The notes below the pieces were generated by a model, which worked only from the letters and a program-made list of their open reading frames with translations, ran no database searches and was not told where the DNA came from. The position numbers were made by a program, and so were the translations under genes. DNA of 48,567 bases. Source: an uncultured Veillonellaceae bacterium. Lineage in GTDB: Bacteria > Bacillota > Negativicutes > Veillonellales > Negativicoccaceae. Position 1 is the first letter of the stretch; each line of letters opens with the position of its first letter. The stretch lies in the NCBI GenBank assembly GCA_945876385.1, contig CAMCNU010000010.1, forward strand, positions 1 through 48,567. Reading direction: 5' to 3'. Below, piece by piece: positions 1-10,154 of this stretch.

Positions 1-1
1 G

Positions 2-64
2 AGAACAGAAAAGGATAGCATGTATGAACTGTCCGCAAAAAATGACCGACTGAGGAAGAACTGA
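2..64 (+). CDS. C-terminal tail of an upstream phage gene (partial)
   Basis: The reading frame that enters the window ends at a TGA at 62-64. Its last residues, after AGC ATG TAT, read YELSAKNDRLRKN. Too little is left to assign a family. A second frame, open from 46 to a TAG at 178-180, encodes an acidic stretch that begins EEELTLPVEIPN and could itself be the end of a small gene (ATG at 91, 29 residues) overlapping the next gene. I cannot decide whether one or both are real. Confidence 0.25.
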   Translation, partial: RTEKDSMYELSAKNDRLRKN

Positions 65-110
65 CGCTACCGGTCGAGATACCGAACACGATGACGGAAG
101 CCGAGGAAGC

Positions 111-3100
111 GTGGAACGGACTGGCGCAGACAATGAACGAAGTGGAAGCGAACAGTCTGATGAACAGACTCAAAGAGTAGAAAACAAAAGGCCAAAGCCC
201 GCGACAGTGCGTCGTGGGCGTTTTTATGCCCCGATGGAAGACCGCGTTGCGTTCAACGAAGGACTGCAAAACATCAATACTAGATTTGAGAATAACCGCG
301 CGGCAATGGAAACCTATTTGCGGTTAACCGACAACGGACGTATTACAGATATGAACAGCATTACCGTCAAACCCGAAGATTTAGAATCTTTGTCTAAATT
401 CAGCGGGTGGGGCGGAATGACAGACCGTCTCTATCGACTGGACGGAAACGCGCAGGAGTGGATGAGAGAGCATTTCACAGATGAAGAAATTACCGCAATG
501 AAAAACAGCACGGATACGGCGTACTTTACGCCTCCCGAGGTCGTTAATTTCATGTGGCAGGCTATTTCTCAAATGGGATTGCAACAGAACGCGCGTATTC
601 TTGAGCCGTCTATGGGTGTCGGTAACTTTATCATGCAATTGCCCGATATGTACAAAGACGGCGCACACATCACGGGTATTGAACTTGATACCGTCACGGG
701 GCGTATGGCGCAACTCTTGTACGGCGCAGACGGGAAAACGAATATCCGCGTGCAAGGATACGAACAGAACCGTAGCGGGGACAATTCCTTTGATTTAGTC
801 ATCGGTAACGTTCCGTTTTCGTCTACACGCTTTAAGACGGGCGAACAACGATTCGACAGATTCAGACCGTTGTTGCATGACTTTTTCTTCTTAAAAGCAG
901 TCAAACAGGCGCGTCCTGGCGGGATTGTTGCGTTTATCACGACGGCGGGTACGTTGGATAAGGCGGACAGCAGTATCCGTCGCCAGTTGGCGGCAGACGC
1001 GAAACTGATTGCCGCGTATCGATTGCCCGCGGGAACGTTTGCAGGGACAGACGTTGTTGCTGATGTCATCTTCTTGCAAAAGCGGGAACATCGAATTGAC
1101 GATGTAAGCGGCGAAAAGTGGTTGCGTGCAGAAGTGCCTAATATTCTTGACAACGAGAAGTTTGGGGGAAACCGTCATCGGGCGCAAGAGGCCGTTAATG
1201 ACGGCGCAATGATGAATGAGTATTTCATTGCACACCCCGAGAACATTTTAGGTAATGTATCCGCGAGTAAGAATTGGCGGTCAGGTAAATATCGTTTCAC
1301 TGTTCAGGAAAACGGCGAGATTGCGCCGATACTTGAAAAAGCCTTGCAGGGGATTCCGCAGAACATTATTACGTCGCGCACACAGTCAATCCAAGAGCAG
1401 GAAGTCATTGCAGCGACGACAAACGCTAAAATCGGCACGATTACGGTTAAGGATAAACGCTTGTATCGTAACGTCGATGGCGCGGCCGTTGAGATCACGC
1501 GGGAAGAACTGGGGATTACAACAGACGCAGACTTTAACAAGGTCGCGGGATTGTTGCGTTTGGCACAAGACTACCGCGCATTGTTGGCGGCGGATACGGC
1601 AGGAAAAGACGCAACAGAATTGCGTAAACGGGTGAAAAAAGGCTATGAAATTGCCCGCAAGGGGGACAAGTCTATCCGCACGTCCAAGGCGTACAAAGCA
1701 CTGATTAAAGCGGGTGACGGCAGCGTGTCCGTATTGTCGTCGCTGGAAGATGCGGACGGTAATCCGAGCGAAATTATGAAACGCCCGACGGTCAGAAAAA
1801 CAGCGGTAATTAAAAATCCGACAGTTGCCGAGGCTGTTATCATGACATCATCGGCAGGCGATATTGACGTATCGAGCATTGCCGAATTGACAAAACAATC
1901 CGAGCAGGACGTTACAAAGGCGTTGATTGAGCAAGACCTAGGATATGTAACGCCTAACGGTAGCTGGCAGACAAAAGAAAAGTACATCAACGGGAACATT
2001 GCCGCAAAACTTGATGAAGCACAAAACGCGCTTGAGTACGGCAACAAAGATGTGCAGCGTAACATCAAGGCGTTGAATGCGGTATTGCCCGAACGTGTAC
2101 CGATGAACGCAGTTACTATCGGATTTGGCGCGTCGTGGATTGAGACCGATATTTACCGCGACTTTATCATTCAAGAGTTGTACGGTAAAGACGTAAACGA
2201 GTGGTTAAAGGGGAGAATTACCGAGTCGCAAGCAGTACAGGTATCAATGGCGGGCGGTATTTGCTCCGTACATGTAGACATTAAAGCGTTGCCCGCAGGA
2301 CACAATGCGCGCAGCAAGAAGTGGCATATTTCCGTAGGAGAAACAGCCGCGCAAGACATAACGTTCAACAAAGTACTGGCGGCAGCATTAGGAAACAAGG
2401 AAATTGTCGTCAACAACAAGACAAAAGAAGGCGGTCAAGTTGTTGTTACGTTCAATGAAGAAGCAACAGGACTTGCTAACTCTATGGTGCAAACGTTGCT
2501 TGACGACTGGCAGGAGTTTATCCGCACGGGACCTCACCGCGAGCATCTGTCGGATAGCTACAACTATCGTTTCAACAGTTTCTATACGCCTAAATTTGAC
2601 GGCAGTCACATGACGTTCCCCGGCATGCGTGCGGAAATTGAGGAAAAAGAATTTAGATTGCGCGAACATCAGAGAAACGCAGTCTATAAAGGATTGATGC
2701 AGGGGCGCGGACTGTTTGCACATGAAGTCGGCACGGGCAAAACCTATGTTATGGGCGCGCTGGCGATGGAGTCAAAACGTTTGGGACTTGCCAAGAAAAC
2801 ATTGCTGCTGGCAAAAACAGCCAACTACAAAGCTGTTGCAGAAGACATTCAAAAGGAATATCCTGGCGCAAAAATCCTTGTAATTGGAGAAAAAGGTGAT
2901 AAGGCAGGCGGTGAATTGGCGGAAGCGATGATCGGCGACTGGGATATTATCGTTGCGCCGCACTCGCAAGTGGGACTGTTCATGCTTTCTGATGAAGCGT
3001 ACACCAAGGCGGAACAAAACGTCCGCCAAGAAATCCGCGAGCAATTGGAACAGGCGTCGAGCAACGTCACCATTCCGCCGGCAATTTGGGATTTGGTAGA

Positions 3101-6100
3101 CGGAAAACTTGAGTCGACGGATAAAGAAGTTAAAACGGCAATCCGCAGGCTAAAGGGCGACAGTCTTGAAGTAAAAGAACTGGTGCAGTCATTGACGCGC
3201 CAATTGTCGTTGCTTGAAAAGTACGGCGCAAGTGTAGCTGCCGCAAAGCACATTCCTTTTGAAGACTTGGGAATTGACCAAATGCTTGTTGACGAGGCAC
3301 ATGAGTTTAAGAAACCAGGTCTGATAACGCGCAGTAGCGTAAAAGGGATTGAAACAAGCGCGTCGGATATGGCACTCAAGTTGCGAATGCTTGTTGAAAA
3401 CGTTCAAGAGCGATTTGGGCGCGGGGTATATCTTTTTACAGGCACACCGATTACCAATACGGCGACAGAACTCTATCAGATGATGAGATATGTAATGAAG
3501 CCCGAAATGGAAGCGGCGGGTATTGCGTCCTTTGATAGCTGGTTTGCAACATATGCACAGGCCGACAGCGCGCTAAGCAAAAAGCCGACGGGTGAGTATG
3601 AAGACGAAGTGCGGTTTATCGGGTTCAAAAACTTACCCGAACTCAAGCGCATGTATGACATGTACTTTGACTTTGTGAAAGCAAACGAAATGCCCGAATT
3701 TACTGCACGCAAGGTAAAAGGGTATGCACTCACGGATGAGAACATTCCCGATGATGTAAAAGACGAACTGGAAAACGGACGAACGGAAGATGCTACCGAC
3801 GTACCGTACCATAGGATTGTCAATGTACGGTCGGAAACGACAGAAGAGATGAATGCGTATACTAAGCGCATTGAAAAGGCGGCCAAGCGATATGCAGAGG
3901 CTTCTGGTGCAGTAAAAAAACAGCTTAGTCAATTGGGATACGAGGGTGAACCGCTAACCGCTATGCGCAAGCTTAGTCAGCTGGGGTTAGATCCGCGACT
4001 GGTTGGCGGGGCGGATTATGCAGGCTCTAAAATTCAAAATTGCGCGGACAACATTCTGCAAGAGTATCAGTTTCATGACAAGGTGAGTCAGGCGGTGTTC
4101 TTGCAAGAGGGCGTATCTGACGAACGTTCTGTTGTTGAACGCGGCAGTGACGGGTTTGCAGTCCGTGACGAAAATGGCAAGGTGCAAAAAGTAAAAGTTG
4201 CCGGGTGGAACGTGGCACAAGCGTTAAAAGACGAGTTGGTAAACCGCGGTATTCCCGAAGATGAGATTGTTGTTTTATCGTCCGACGCGGGTGCGTTGGC
4301 ACAACTCAAGAAAGAGTACAAGCGTAAATACAAGTTAAGCAAGCAGCCGACTACTGACGACTTGAAAAAACTGATTGCCGAAGAAGTCAGTGAGTGCAAG
4401 GTAAAGGTTGTTATCGGTACGCGCTCTATGCTGGGTACAGGTATCAACATGCAACACAACTTGAAAGCAATTCATCAGCTGGATGCACCATGGATGCCTG
4501 GCGAACTTGCCCAATCTCAAGGGCGCGCCGTACGACAAAAGAACCAATGGAATACTGTTACGGAATATCGGTATCTTACCGATTTGGACGTTGTACGCTG
4601 GAATCGTCTTGCAATCAAGTCAAGCTTTATTAACGCAATTACTGACAAAAACAGCACGCAACGAACGCTGGAAATGGACGAAAGCATGGGGTCAAGCATT
4701 GGCGGAGCAGAGGGCGATATCTATCTCACGCTATCGGCCGCGGCGCAAGATAACCGACTCATGGAGCAAAATCGACTGGACAAAAAGGTCAAGAAGCTGG
4801 AAGCCGCACAAAAGGTGTTCTATCGTTCAAAAGAGTTACAAGAAGCGGAAGCCAAGCGCGCAGAAAAAGATATCGACCAACACAAGAAAGACTTGCAAAG
4901 TCTCAAGAAACTTGACGCGATAAAGAACGATGATCAGCTTGTTATCGAGGGACGCAAAGACGACGAAAAAGAAGTTGACGCTATCCGCAGGCTGGAGTCC
5001 GATATGCGGAAAAAGGGAAGCGACAAGGTAAAACTTGCGACCTACCGCGGACTGACCATCAGCGGTAAAAAGGTGAATTTTTCTATTGAGTTATACATCA
5101 GCAACGGCAAAACAGAGGCACACCTCAAAACAATTGAAGGCTCAATCAGCGCGTCCTCATTGCGTGCATTAATCAACAACGAACTCCCTAAACAGATTAA
5201 AGGTCGTGAGAACATGATAGCGAACGACCAACGCGCGATTGACACATGGGAAACGGAAAAGGACGCTAAATTCACGGGCGAAGAAGCACTCAATAAAGCA
5301 CGGACGCGGCGCGACGCAATCATCGAAGATATCAAGCGCAATCCCGAAAAACCGCCGACGTGGTTGACACAGCAAGTACCGCCGAACTCGACGGTACGGA
5401 TAAACGGTGAAACAACAATCATCCGTAGCTACTTTGTCGGCAAAAACAAAGACGGGGAAAAGGTGCATTATCTCATCGACGATATGGGCGATGCGTACCA
5501 CATCTCACAAATCCGCGACTATCAGACAGGACTCAATCCGTACGAGGATTTTCTCAAGGACGAGCCGAAAGATATCAAGCCCGTAAAAGACGTGCAAGAA
5601 GAAACGACAGAAGAAACGACTGAAGAAACAGCCGAAGAAACGCAAGACGGGCAGGATGAAGTCAAGTATTCGACGGTTGAAGAAGATGAAACGCACGAAA
5701 AGACCGACGAAGAATGGCGCGAAGAAGCCCTTGCAGCGTCCAAGGAAAAGCTGGATAAAGACCAAGCGCGGTGGGCGAAACAAGTGGATTGGTTGGCGCG
5801 TACTCCCAAAAAACAGTGGAAGAATATGTACCTTGTTATGGACTGCCCTGTTGTGGTTGAAATGTTTGGTGCAAAGCGATTACCGGTGCGGATTAATGTT
5901 CGTGAATTAGACAAAATATTGAATTACAAACACGGTGAGCGTCATGGTCGTGAGGTGATGGCCGAGGCGTTGAAGCAGTTGCCACTTGAGCTGTCTAGTC
6001 CCGCGGCGGTAGTTGTCAATCGACAGAGGGGGGAGAACGGGAAGTTTCACGACGTTCCTATTGAGGACGGATTTTTAGTATTTGCGTCAATTGAGGTTTC

Positions 6101-9100
6101 AGGAAGTCCGATTAATATAGCTGTTTCTTTTAGCAAAATTGACGATAAAATCTATGCAAAAATACAAACAAACACGGGAGTGCGAGATTGGGCAGGCAAG
6201 TATCCGTTGGACTATAGTCATAAGGTAATAACTGTATCACCAAGGGACCACGTCAAACGTCTTTATGCCGCTATGCAATCGGGCAATTTGTTATATTGGA
6301 ACGCAAAAAAAGGAGAATCATTGTTTTCAACAACGAGGGCAATTTTGACCCCCGCCAAGAATACAGATTCTCCTTTTGATGAATCAAGTATAACAAAAGA
6401 TTTTACTCACGTCAACGAAAAAGATGACAAGGGAAAAGAAAGTGAAAACACAGCAGAAGATTTTGCGGAATTTGACAAGGCTAAAAAGGAAATACCCAAC
6501 ACGGTAAAAGGTCCTAAGGACTTAGAAGAACATATCGTCAATGCCTACCGCAACAGAAACGAAGTACGCTATTCTAACGCAATGGGCGAAAGCGAAACGC
6601 ACAAGTACAGCGAAAGCGAAGTACAAGAAGCGTTTAAGGGACAAAACGTCGCACGAACGGATAACGGGTATGAGATTACCTTTAGCAACGGTAACAAGCT
6701 GGTTATTACGGAAACGGGCGAAATGCGCCGCCCCGACGGCAGACGCATTCGCGGATCATATCGTAAAGGTGAAATCACGCTTACGGATATGGCGAATCCG
6801 TTTACGCTGGGACACGAAAAACTGCACTTTGCCAAGGATTGTTTGTACACGCCTAAAGAATGGGCGTTCATCGAAAAGGCGACGCGCAAACGTCTTGCGA
6901 AAGAGGGCAACACGAATCCAACGGCACTTGAGATTGAAGAACGCGCCGCGGATTGGTATGCGGAATGGGAACACAAACGCAGTAAGCCGAGCGGCACGTT
7001 ACAAAAGTTGTTCACTATGTTGCACGACTTTTTAGCAAAAGTGGCGAACCTTGTACACGGTAACGCTAACGCGCAATTCAGTAAGTTGCGCGAGGGCAAG
7101 TTGTACGGGCGCAACTGGACGGATAACAAGGGCAAACGACTCAAGTATTCGACGGTGCAAGAAACGAACGACGCGATTGTACGTACGTCCGAGGATATCC
7201 GCGAAGACAGCGCGGGACTGCTTTCTGAATTTACAGAGGGTATGAATAACGCCCTTGTGAAGCGCGGAATGAAAGCGGGCAAGGGCGTTCACGTTCGTGA
7301 CGATATTCAGGCGTTTAACTGGATGTCTCATACGCTTATGACGCCCGACCATTTAGCTAAGCATAACGAAACGTTGCGGGTATTTACGTCACTGGGCAAA
7401 GACGCAAGTCGGGAACTGCAACGGTTGCGCGATGAAGTGGACGAACAGATTGAAGCAATCAGCAAGAATCTTGACAGCGATGAACGGCGCAATGTGTACA
7501 ATAGCATCATCGAGCAAGGCGAACTGGACGGAGTTGAGTTTACCGCTGATGAGTTGCGCAAAGAAAACGTTGAACAGCCTGTTATTGACGCTTATTTAGC
7601 GACACGGAAACTGTACGACGAATATTATCGTAAAGTCGATGAAACGAAACGCAACATGACACCGTATCATCGAATTGTGACGGCAAAAGAATTGCAGGCA
7701 CTGAAAGATAATACGTTTGTAGAGGGACTCGACAGCAGGAAACTTGCGAGCGGGAAATACGAAGTAAAATACCGCATTGCACAGCAATACGTTCACACTC
7801 GCGAAGAAATGACGGGCAAGAAGTTGCAGGGGCTGTTGCAGTCAAGATACGCTAAAGTTACGGAAGTTACAGACGAAACTGGCGCGCATGTAGATCACGA
7901 AGATGTAACCGCAGACGGTAGCTACCAAGTAAACTACACATCGATTGATGAGCCTATGCACAAGGTCAAAGGCTATTTTCATCACATGTTTGAGGATTGG
8001 TCGGTGTACGAAAAAACGACAGACCCCGCGGGTATTGAACACATCACGCAGGTAGCGTCTTATCGTAGTCGGCGCGATGCGGTAGAAGCGTTCAATAAAA
8101 TGCAGGACTTGCTGGATAAGTCCCGCAAGGAGAACAAGACGTACACGCGCGACGAACTCAAGAAGATGGGATACGATAATGGCGTTATTGCCGCGTATGA
8201 AGAAGCAATGAATTCAGGCGCGCCCGTGGATAGTCGTGAATACGTTATCCGTCCGAAAACGTTCCGCGTACCCGGCAACGGTGGCGTTGCATTGTCTAAT
8301 CTGAAATATGAACAAGCTATCCGCGCGATTGAAGATAAGTATGAAGTATCTTCACAAGAAGCGCGCGAAATGGCAAGGGGAATACTGAAGAAAAAAGCAG
8401 GTCACCGTTTCTTTGGGGCAACAATGGAACGAACGGGAGAAAAAGGCTATTCGCTGGATATGTTGCATGTATTGCGCATGTACACGATGCAGGCGACACG
8501 TTATGTTGCGCTGGAGAAATTCAAGAACAACGCGTATCGTGAATTTGAAAAGCTGTTTGGCGTCCCCGTTGACGAATCAAAAGGTGGCGGACTTGAATTT
8601 TATATCAAGAAGTACATCGATGACGTGAACGGCAATCCGACGCGGATAGAACAGTTTTTCAACGAAACGCTCAATTCGTTCACCGGCGGGCGATTGAGTC
8701 GCGCGTTGGGTACAGACCGACCCGCGATGATGCTTGCGAACAAAGAAATGACGTATGCGGCCGTCTTGAAACTAGGGTTACTCAATGTATCATCGGCAGC
8801 TATCAACTTAACGCAGTTGATGAACTCCGTAACGATACTGGGGGTTAAACCGCTAATCAAGGCACATTGGGCGAAAGGGAATTTCACGGAAGAAGAAGTG
8901 AAGTTCCTAAAAGATGTAGGCGTTGATACACAGCTGGGGTTGGAAACGGGTGCAGGGTATGACAAGAACCGTAGCGAAAAGATGGCAAGTTATGCACTGG
9001 CGGCGTTCACATGGTCGGAGCAAAAGGTACGGCAGATAACCGCGTTAATGGCACTGGATAAGGCGAAACGCGAGGGAATGTCCTATGCGCAAGCCGTGAA

Positions 9101-10100
9101 ACTGGCACGCGATATTAACGACGAAGCTAACTTTGACTATGGTATCAATAACGCGCCGTTGTTTATACGTGCTGGCGGTCCTGTTACGCAAATGTTGTTC
9201 CAATTCATGAAATTCCCTGTCAATCAGTTGAGTTTCATGATGAACACGGTTCGACACGGAACAAACGCACAGCGAGCGCGTCTGATGATACCGTTACTCA
9301 TGTCGGGTACATACGGCATTCCTGGTTGGGCAGCGGTCGTCTGTCCGTTCCTTGCGGCAGTTGTTGCGGCCGCAAGTGGCGACGATTACGACGATCCCGA
9401 ATTGTATCTCAAGAAAAAATGCTATCTGTGGGCGGACGGGGATCCGTTCTGGATTGGATTTTTACAAGTCGGATTCCATGGATTACCCGCGCTTGCCAAT
9501 CTTGATGTCGGACGTCGTATCGGTATTGGCGATTTTGGCGGTGACGTATCGAAGACGTTGCGCGGTCAGAAGTACGGGTACGATATGGGCGACTTTATGA
9601 CAAGCCTTGTCGGCGGGATTGTGTTGCAATCTACCTTGCAATCACTCAAACAGCTGTCGTATGGCAACGAGATTGAAGCCGTTAAAGCGTTGTCGCCCGC
9701 ACTCGGCAACATTGCACAGGCGATTGTCGGCGAGCGCAAAACGACGCGCGGACGACTTGCGACTAAGTACGACGGCGTAGGAACACGCACAATGAAAGCA
9801 TTAGGTTTTAAGCCGCTTGACGAAACTGTCGAAACGGAAAAGGCGCGCATGATACAAGAAGAACGTTCAATCAAGAAAATGGGCGATACCCGACTGATTG
9901 ACGAATTCATTCGTGCGAAAGAAGATGATGACACAGAAAGAATGGCGGAGTTGTTGGTAGAACTCAAGAAACGCGGCATATCCGCCAAGCGAGTGAACAA
10001 CGAAATCAAGCGTAAAAAACAGTCACAATTCGAGCGAGCAATCGATAACGAGGGCAGCAAGAAAAGACGTCAGGCAGCGCAAGAACGGTTTAATTGGTAA
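111..10100 (+). CDS. Giant phage polyvalent protein: DNA methylase, SNF2 helicase, HExxH segment, virion ejection-like C-terminus
   Basis: This 3329-residue protein starts at GTG 111 behind GAGGA. Residues ~90-420 look like an N6-adenine methyltransferase: YFTPPEVV ~137, EPSMGVGNF ~165 (SAM loop) and IGNVPF ~231 in place of NPPY. Residues ~846-1500 form an SF2/SNF2 helicase with Walker A HEVGTGKT at 871-878, VDEAHEF ~1060 and the motif VI region QSQGRAVRQ ~1470. A coiled coil follows (~1540-1700), then an acidic Glu/Thr linker (~1830). HEKLH at 2235-2239 with a downstream EERAADWYAEW helix (~2276) resembles a zincin active site. The C-terminal third is helical with FMKFPVNQL ~3033 and a hydrophobic segment ~3059-3091, as in injected internal virion (PLxRFG-type) proteins. 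Known relatives (DarB-like, ICE-borne methylase-helicase fusions) are thought to enter the host with the DNA and protect it. The protein is probably packaged in the virion and ejected; that role is inference. Confidence 0.85.
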   Translation: MERTGADNERSGSEQSDEQTQRVENKRPKPATVRRGRFYAPMEDRVAFNEGLQNINTRFENNRAAMETYLRLTDNGRITDMNSITVKPEDLESLSKFSGWGGMTDRLYRLDGNAQEWMREHFTDEEITAMKNSTDTAYFTPPEVVNFMWQAISQMGLQQNARILEPSMGVGNFIMQLPDMYKDGAHITGIELDTVTGRMAQLLYGADGKTNIRVQGYEQNRSGDNSFDLVIGNVPFSSTRFKTGEQRFDRFRPLLHDFFFLKAVKQARPGGIVAFITTAGTLDKADSSIRRQLAADAKLIAAYRLPAGTFAGTDVVADVIFLQKREHRIDDVSGEKWLRAEVPNILDNEKFGGNRHRAQEAVNDGAMMNEYFIAHPENILGNVSASKNWRSGKYRFTVQENGEIAPILEKALQGIPQNIITSRTQSIQEQEVIAATTNAKIGTITVKDKRLYRNVDGAAVEITREELGITTDADFNKVAGLLRLAQDYRALLAADTAGKDATELRKRVKKGYEIARKGDKSIRTSKAYKALIKAGDGSVSVLSSLEDADGNPSEIMKRPTVRKTAVIKNPTVAEAVIMTSSAGDIDVSSIAELTKQSEQDVTKALIEQDLGYVTPNGSWQTKEKYINGNIAAKLDEAQNALEYGNKDVQRNIKALNAVLPERVPMNAVTIGFGASWIETDIYRDFIIQELYGKDVNEWLKGRITESQAVQVSMAGGICSVHVDIKALPAGHNARSKKWHISVGETAAQDITFNKVLAAALGNKEIVVNNKTKEGGQVVVTFNEEATGLANSMVQTLLDDWQEFIRTGPHREHLSDSYNYRFNSFYTPKFDGSHMTFPGMRAEIEEKEFRLREHQRNAVYKGLMQGRGLFAHEVGTGKTYVMGALAMESKRLGLAKKTLLLAKTANYKAVAEDIQKEYPGAKILVIGEKGDKAGGELAEAMIGDWDIIVAPHSQVGLFMLSDEAYTKAEQNVRQEIREQLEQASSNVTIPPAIWDLVDGKLESTDKEVKTAIRRLKGDSLEVKELVQSLTRQLSLLEKYGASVAAAKHIPFEDLGIDQMLVDEAHEFKKPGLITRSSVKGIETSASDMALKLRMLVENVQERFGRGVYLFTGTPITNTATELYQMMRYVMKPEMEAAGIASFDSWFATYAQADSALSKKPTGEYEDEVRFIGFKNLPELKRMYDMYFDFVKANEMPEFTARKVKGYALTDENIPDDVKDELENGRTEDATDVPYHRIVNVRSETTEEMNAYTKRIEKAAKRYAEASGAVKKQLSQLGYEGEPLTAMRKLSQLGLDPRLVGGADYAGSKIQNCADNILQEYQFHDKVSQAVFLQEGVSDERSVVERGSDGFAVRDENGKVQKVKVAGWNVAQALKDELVNRGIPEDEIVVLSSDAGALAQLKKEYKRKYKLSKQPTTDDLKKLIAEEVSECKVKVVIGTRSMLGTGINMQHNLKAIHQLDAPWMPGELAQSQGRAVRQKNQWNTVTEYRYLTDLDVVRWNRLAIKSSFINAITDKNSTQRTLEMDESMGSSIGGAEGDIYLTLSAAAQDNRLMEQNRLDKKVKKLEAAQKVFYRSKELQEAEAKRAEKDIDQHKKDLQSLKKLDAIKNDDQLVIEGRKDDEKEVDAIRRLESDMRKKGSDKVKLATYRGLTISGKKVNFSIELYISNGKTEAHLKTIEGSISASSLRALINNELPKQIKGRENMIANDQRAIDTWETEKDAKFTGEEALNKARTRRDAIIEDIKRNPEKPPTWLTQQVPPNSTVRINGETTIIRSYFVGKNKDGEKVHYLIDDMGDAYHISQIRDYQTGLNPYEDFLKDEPKDIKPVKDVQEETTEETTEETAEETQDGQDEVKYSTVEEDETHEKTDEEWREEALAASKEKLDKDQARWAKQVDWLARTPKKQWKNMYLVMDCPVVVEMFGAKRLPVRINVRELDKILNYKHGERHGREVMAEALKQLPLELSSPAAVVVNRQRGENGKFHDVPIEDGFLVFASIEVSGSPINIAVSFSKIDDKIYAKIQTNTGVRDWAGKYPLDYSHKVITVSPRDHVKRLYAAMQSGNLLYWNAKKGESLFSTTRAILTPAKNTDSPFDESSITKDFTHVNEKDDKGKESENTAEDFAEFDKAKKEIPNTVKGPKDLEEHIVNAYRNRNEVRYSNAMGESETHKYSESEVQEAFKGQNVARTDNGYEITFSNGNKLVITETGEMRRPDGRRIRGSYRKGEITLTDMANPFTLGHEKLHFAKDCLYTPKEWAFIEKATRKRLAKEGNTNPTALEIEERAADWYAEWEHKRSKPSGTLQKLFTMLHDFLAKVANLVHGNANAQFSKLREGKLYGRNWTDNKGKRLKYSTVQETNDAIVRTSEDIREDSAGLLSEFTEGMNNALVKRGMKAGKGVHVRDDIQAFNWMSHTLMTPDHLAKHNETLRVFTSLGKDASRELQRLRDEVDEQIEAISKNLDSDERRNVYNSIIEQGELDGVEFTADELRKENVEQPVIDAYLATRKLYDEYYRKVDETKRNMTPYHRIVTAKELQALKDNTFVEGLDSRKLASGKYEVKYRIAQQYVHTREEMTGKKLQGLLQSRYAKVTEVTDETGAHVDHEDVTADGSYQVNYTSIDEPMHKVKGYFHHMFEDWSVYEKTTDPAGIEHITQVASYRSRRDAVEAFNKMQDLLDKSRKENKTYTRDELKKMGYDNGVIAAYEEAMNSGAPVDSREYVIRPKTFRVPGNGGVALSNLKYEQAIRAIEDKYEVSSQEAREMARGILKKKAGHRFFGATMERTGEKGYSLDMLHVLRMYTMQATRYVALEKFKNNAYREFEKLFGVPVDESKGGGLEFYIKKYIDDVNGNPTRIEQFFNETLNSFTGGRLSRALGTDRPAMMLANKEMTYAAVLKLGLLNVSSAAINLTQLMNSVTILGVKPLIKAHWAKGNFTEEEVKFLKDVGVDTQLGLETGAGYDKNRSEKMASYALAAFTWSEQKVRQITALMALDKAKREGMSYAQAVKLARDINDEANFDYGINNAPLFIRAGGPVTQMLFQFMKFPVNQLSFMMNTVRHGTNAQRARLMIPLLMSGTYGIPGWAAVVCPFLAAVVAAASGDDYDDPELYLKKKCYLWADGDPFWIGFLQVGFHGLPALANLDVGRRIGIGDFGGDVSKTLRGQKYGYDMGDFMTSLVGGIVLQSTLQSLKQLSYGNEIEAVKALSPALGNIAQAIVGERKTTRGRLATKYDGVGTRTMKALGFKPLDETVETEKARMIQEERSIKKMGDTRLIDEFIRAKEDDDTERMAELLVELKKRGISAKRVNNEIKRKKQSQFERAIDNEGSKKRRQAAQERFNW

Positions 10101-10104
10101 TAAC

Positions 10105-10128
10105 AAGGCGGGGACTTCCCCGCCTTTT
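10105..10128 (+). terminator. Rho-independent terminator after the giant phage gene
   Basis: AAGGCGGGG (10105-10113) and CCCCGCCTT (10118-10126) form a 9-bp stem around ACTT, followed by a short T run. It lies 4 nt after the stop codon and separates the giant gene from the lysis genes. Confidence 0.8.
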
Positions 10129-10154
10129 ACCATTTTTATTTATCGAGGTGAGAG

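Noticed and set aside
35-64. Programmed -1 frameshift at A-AAA-AAT upstream of the giant gene
   Set aside because: A -1 slip on this heptamer leads straight into a TGA at 43-45, and a +1 slip stops at 51-53, so no extended product would result.
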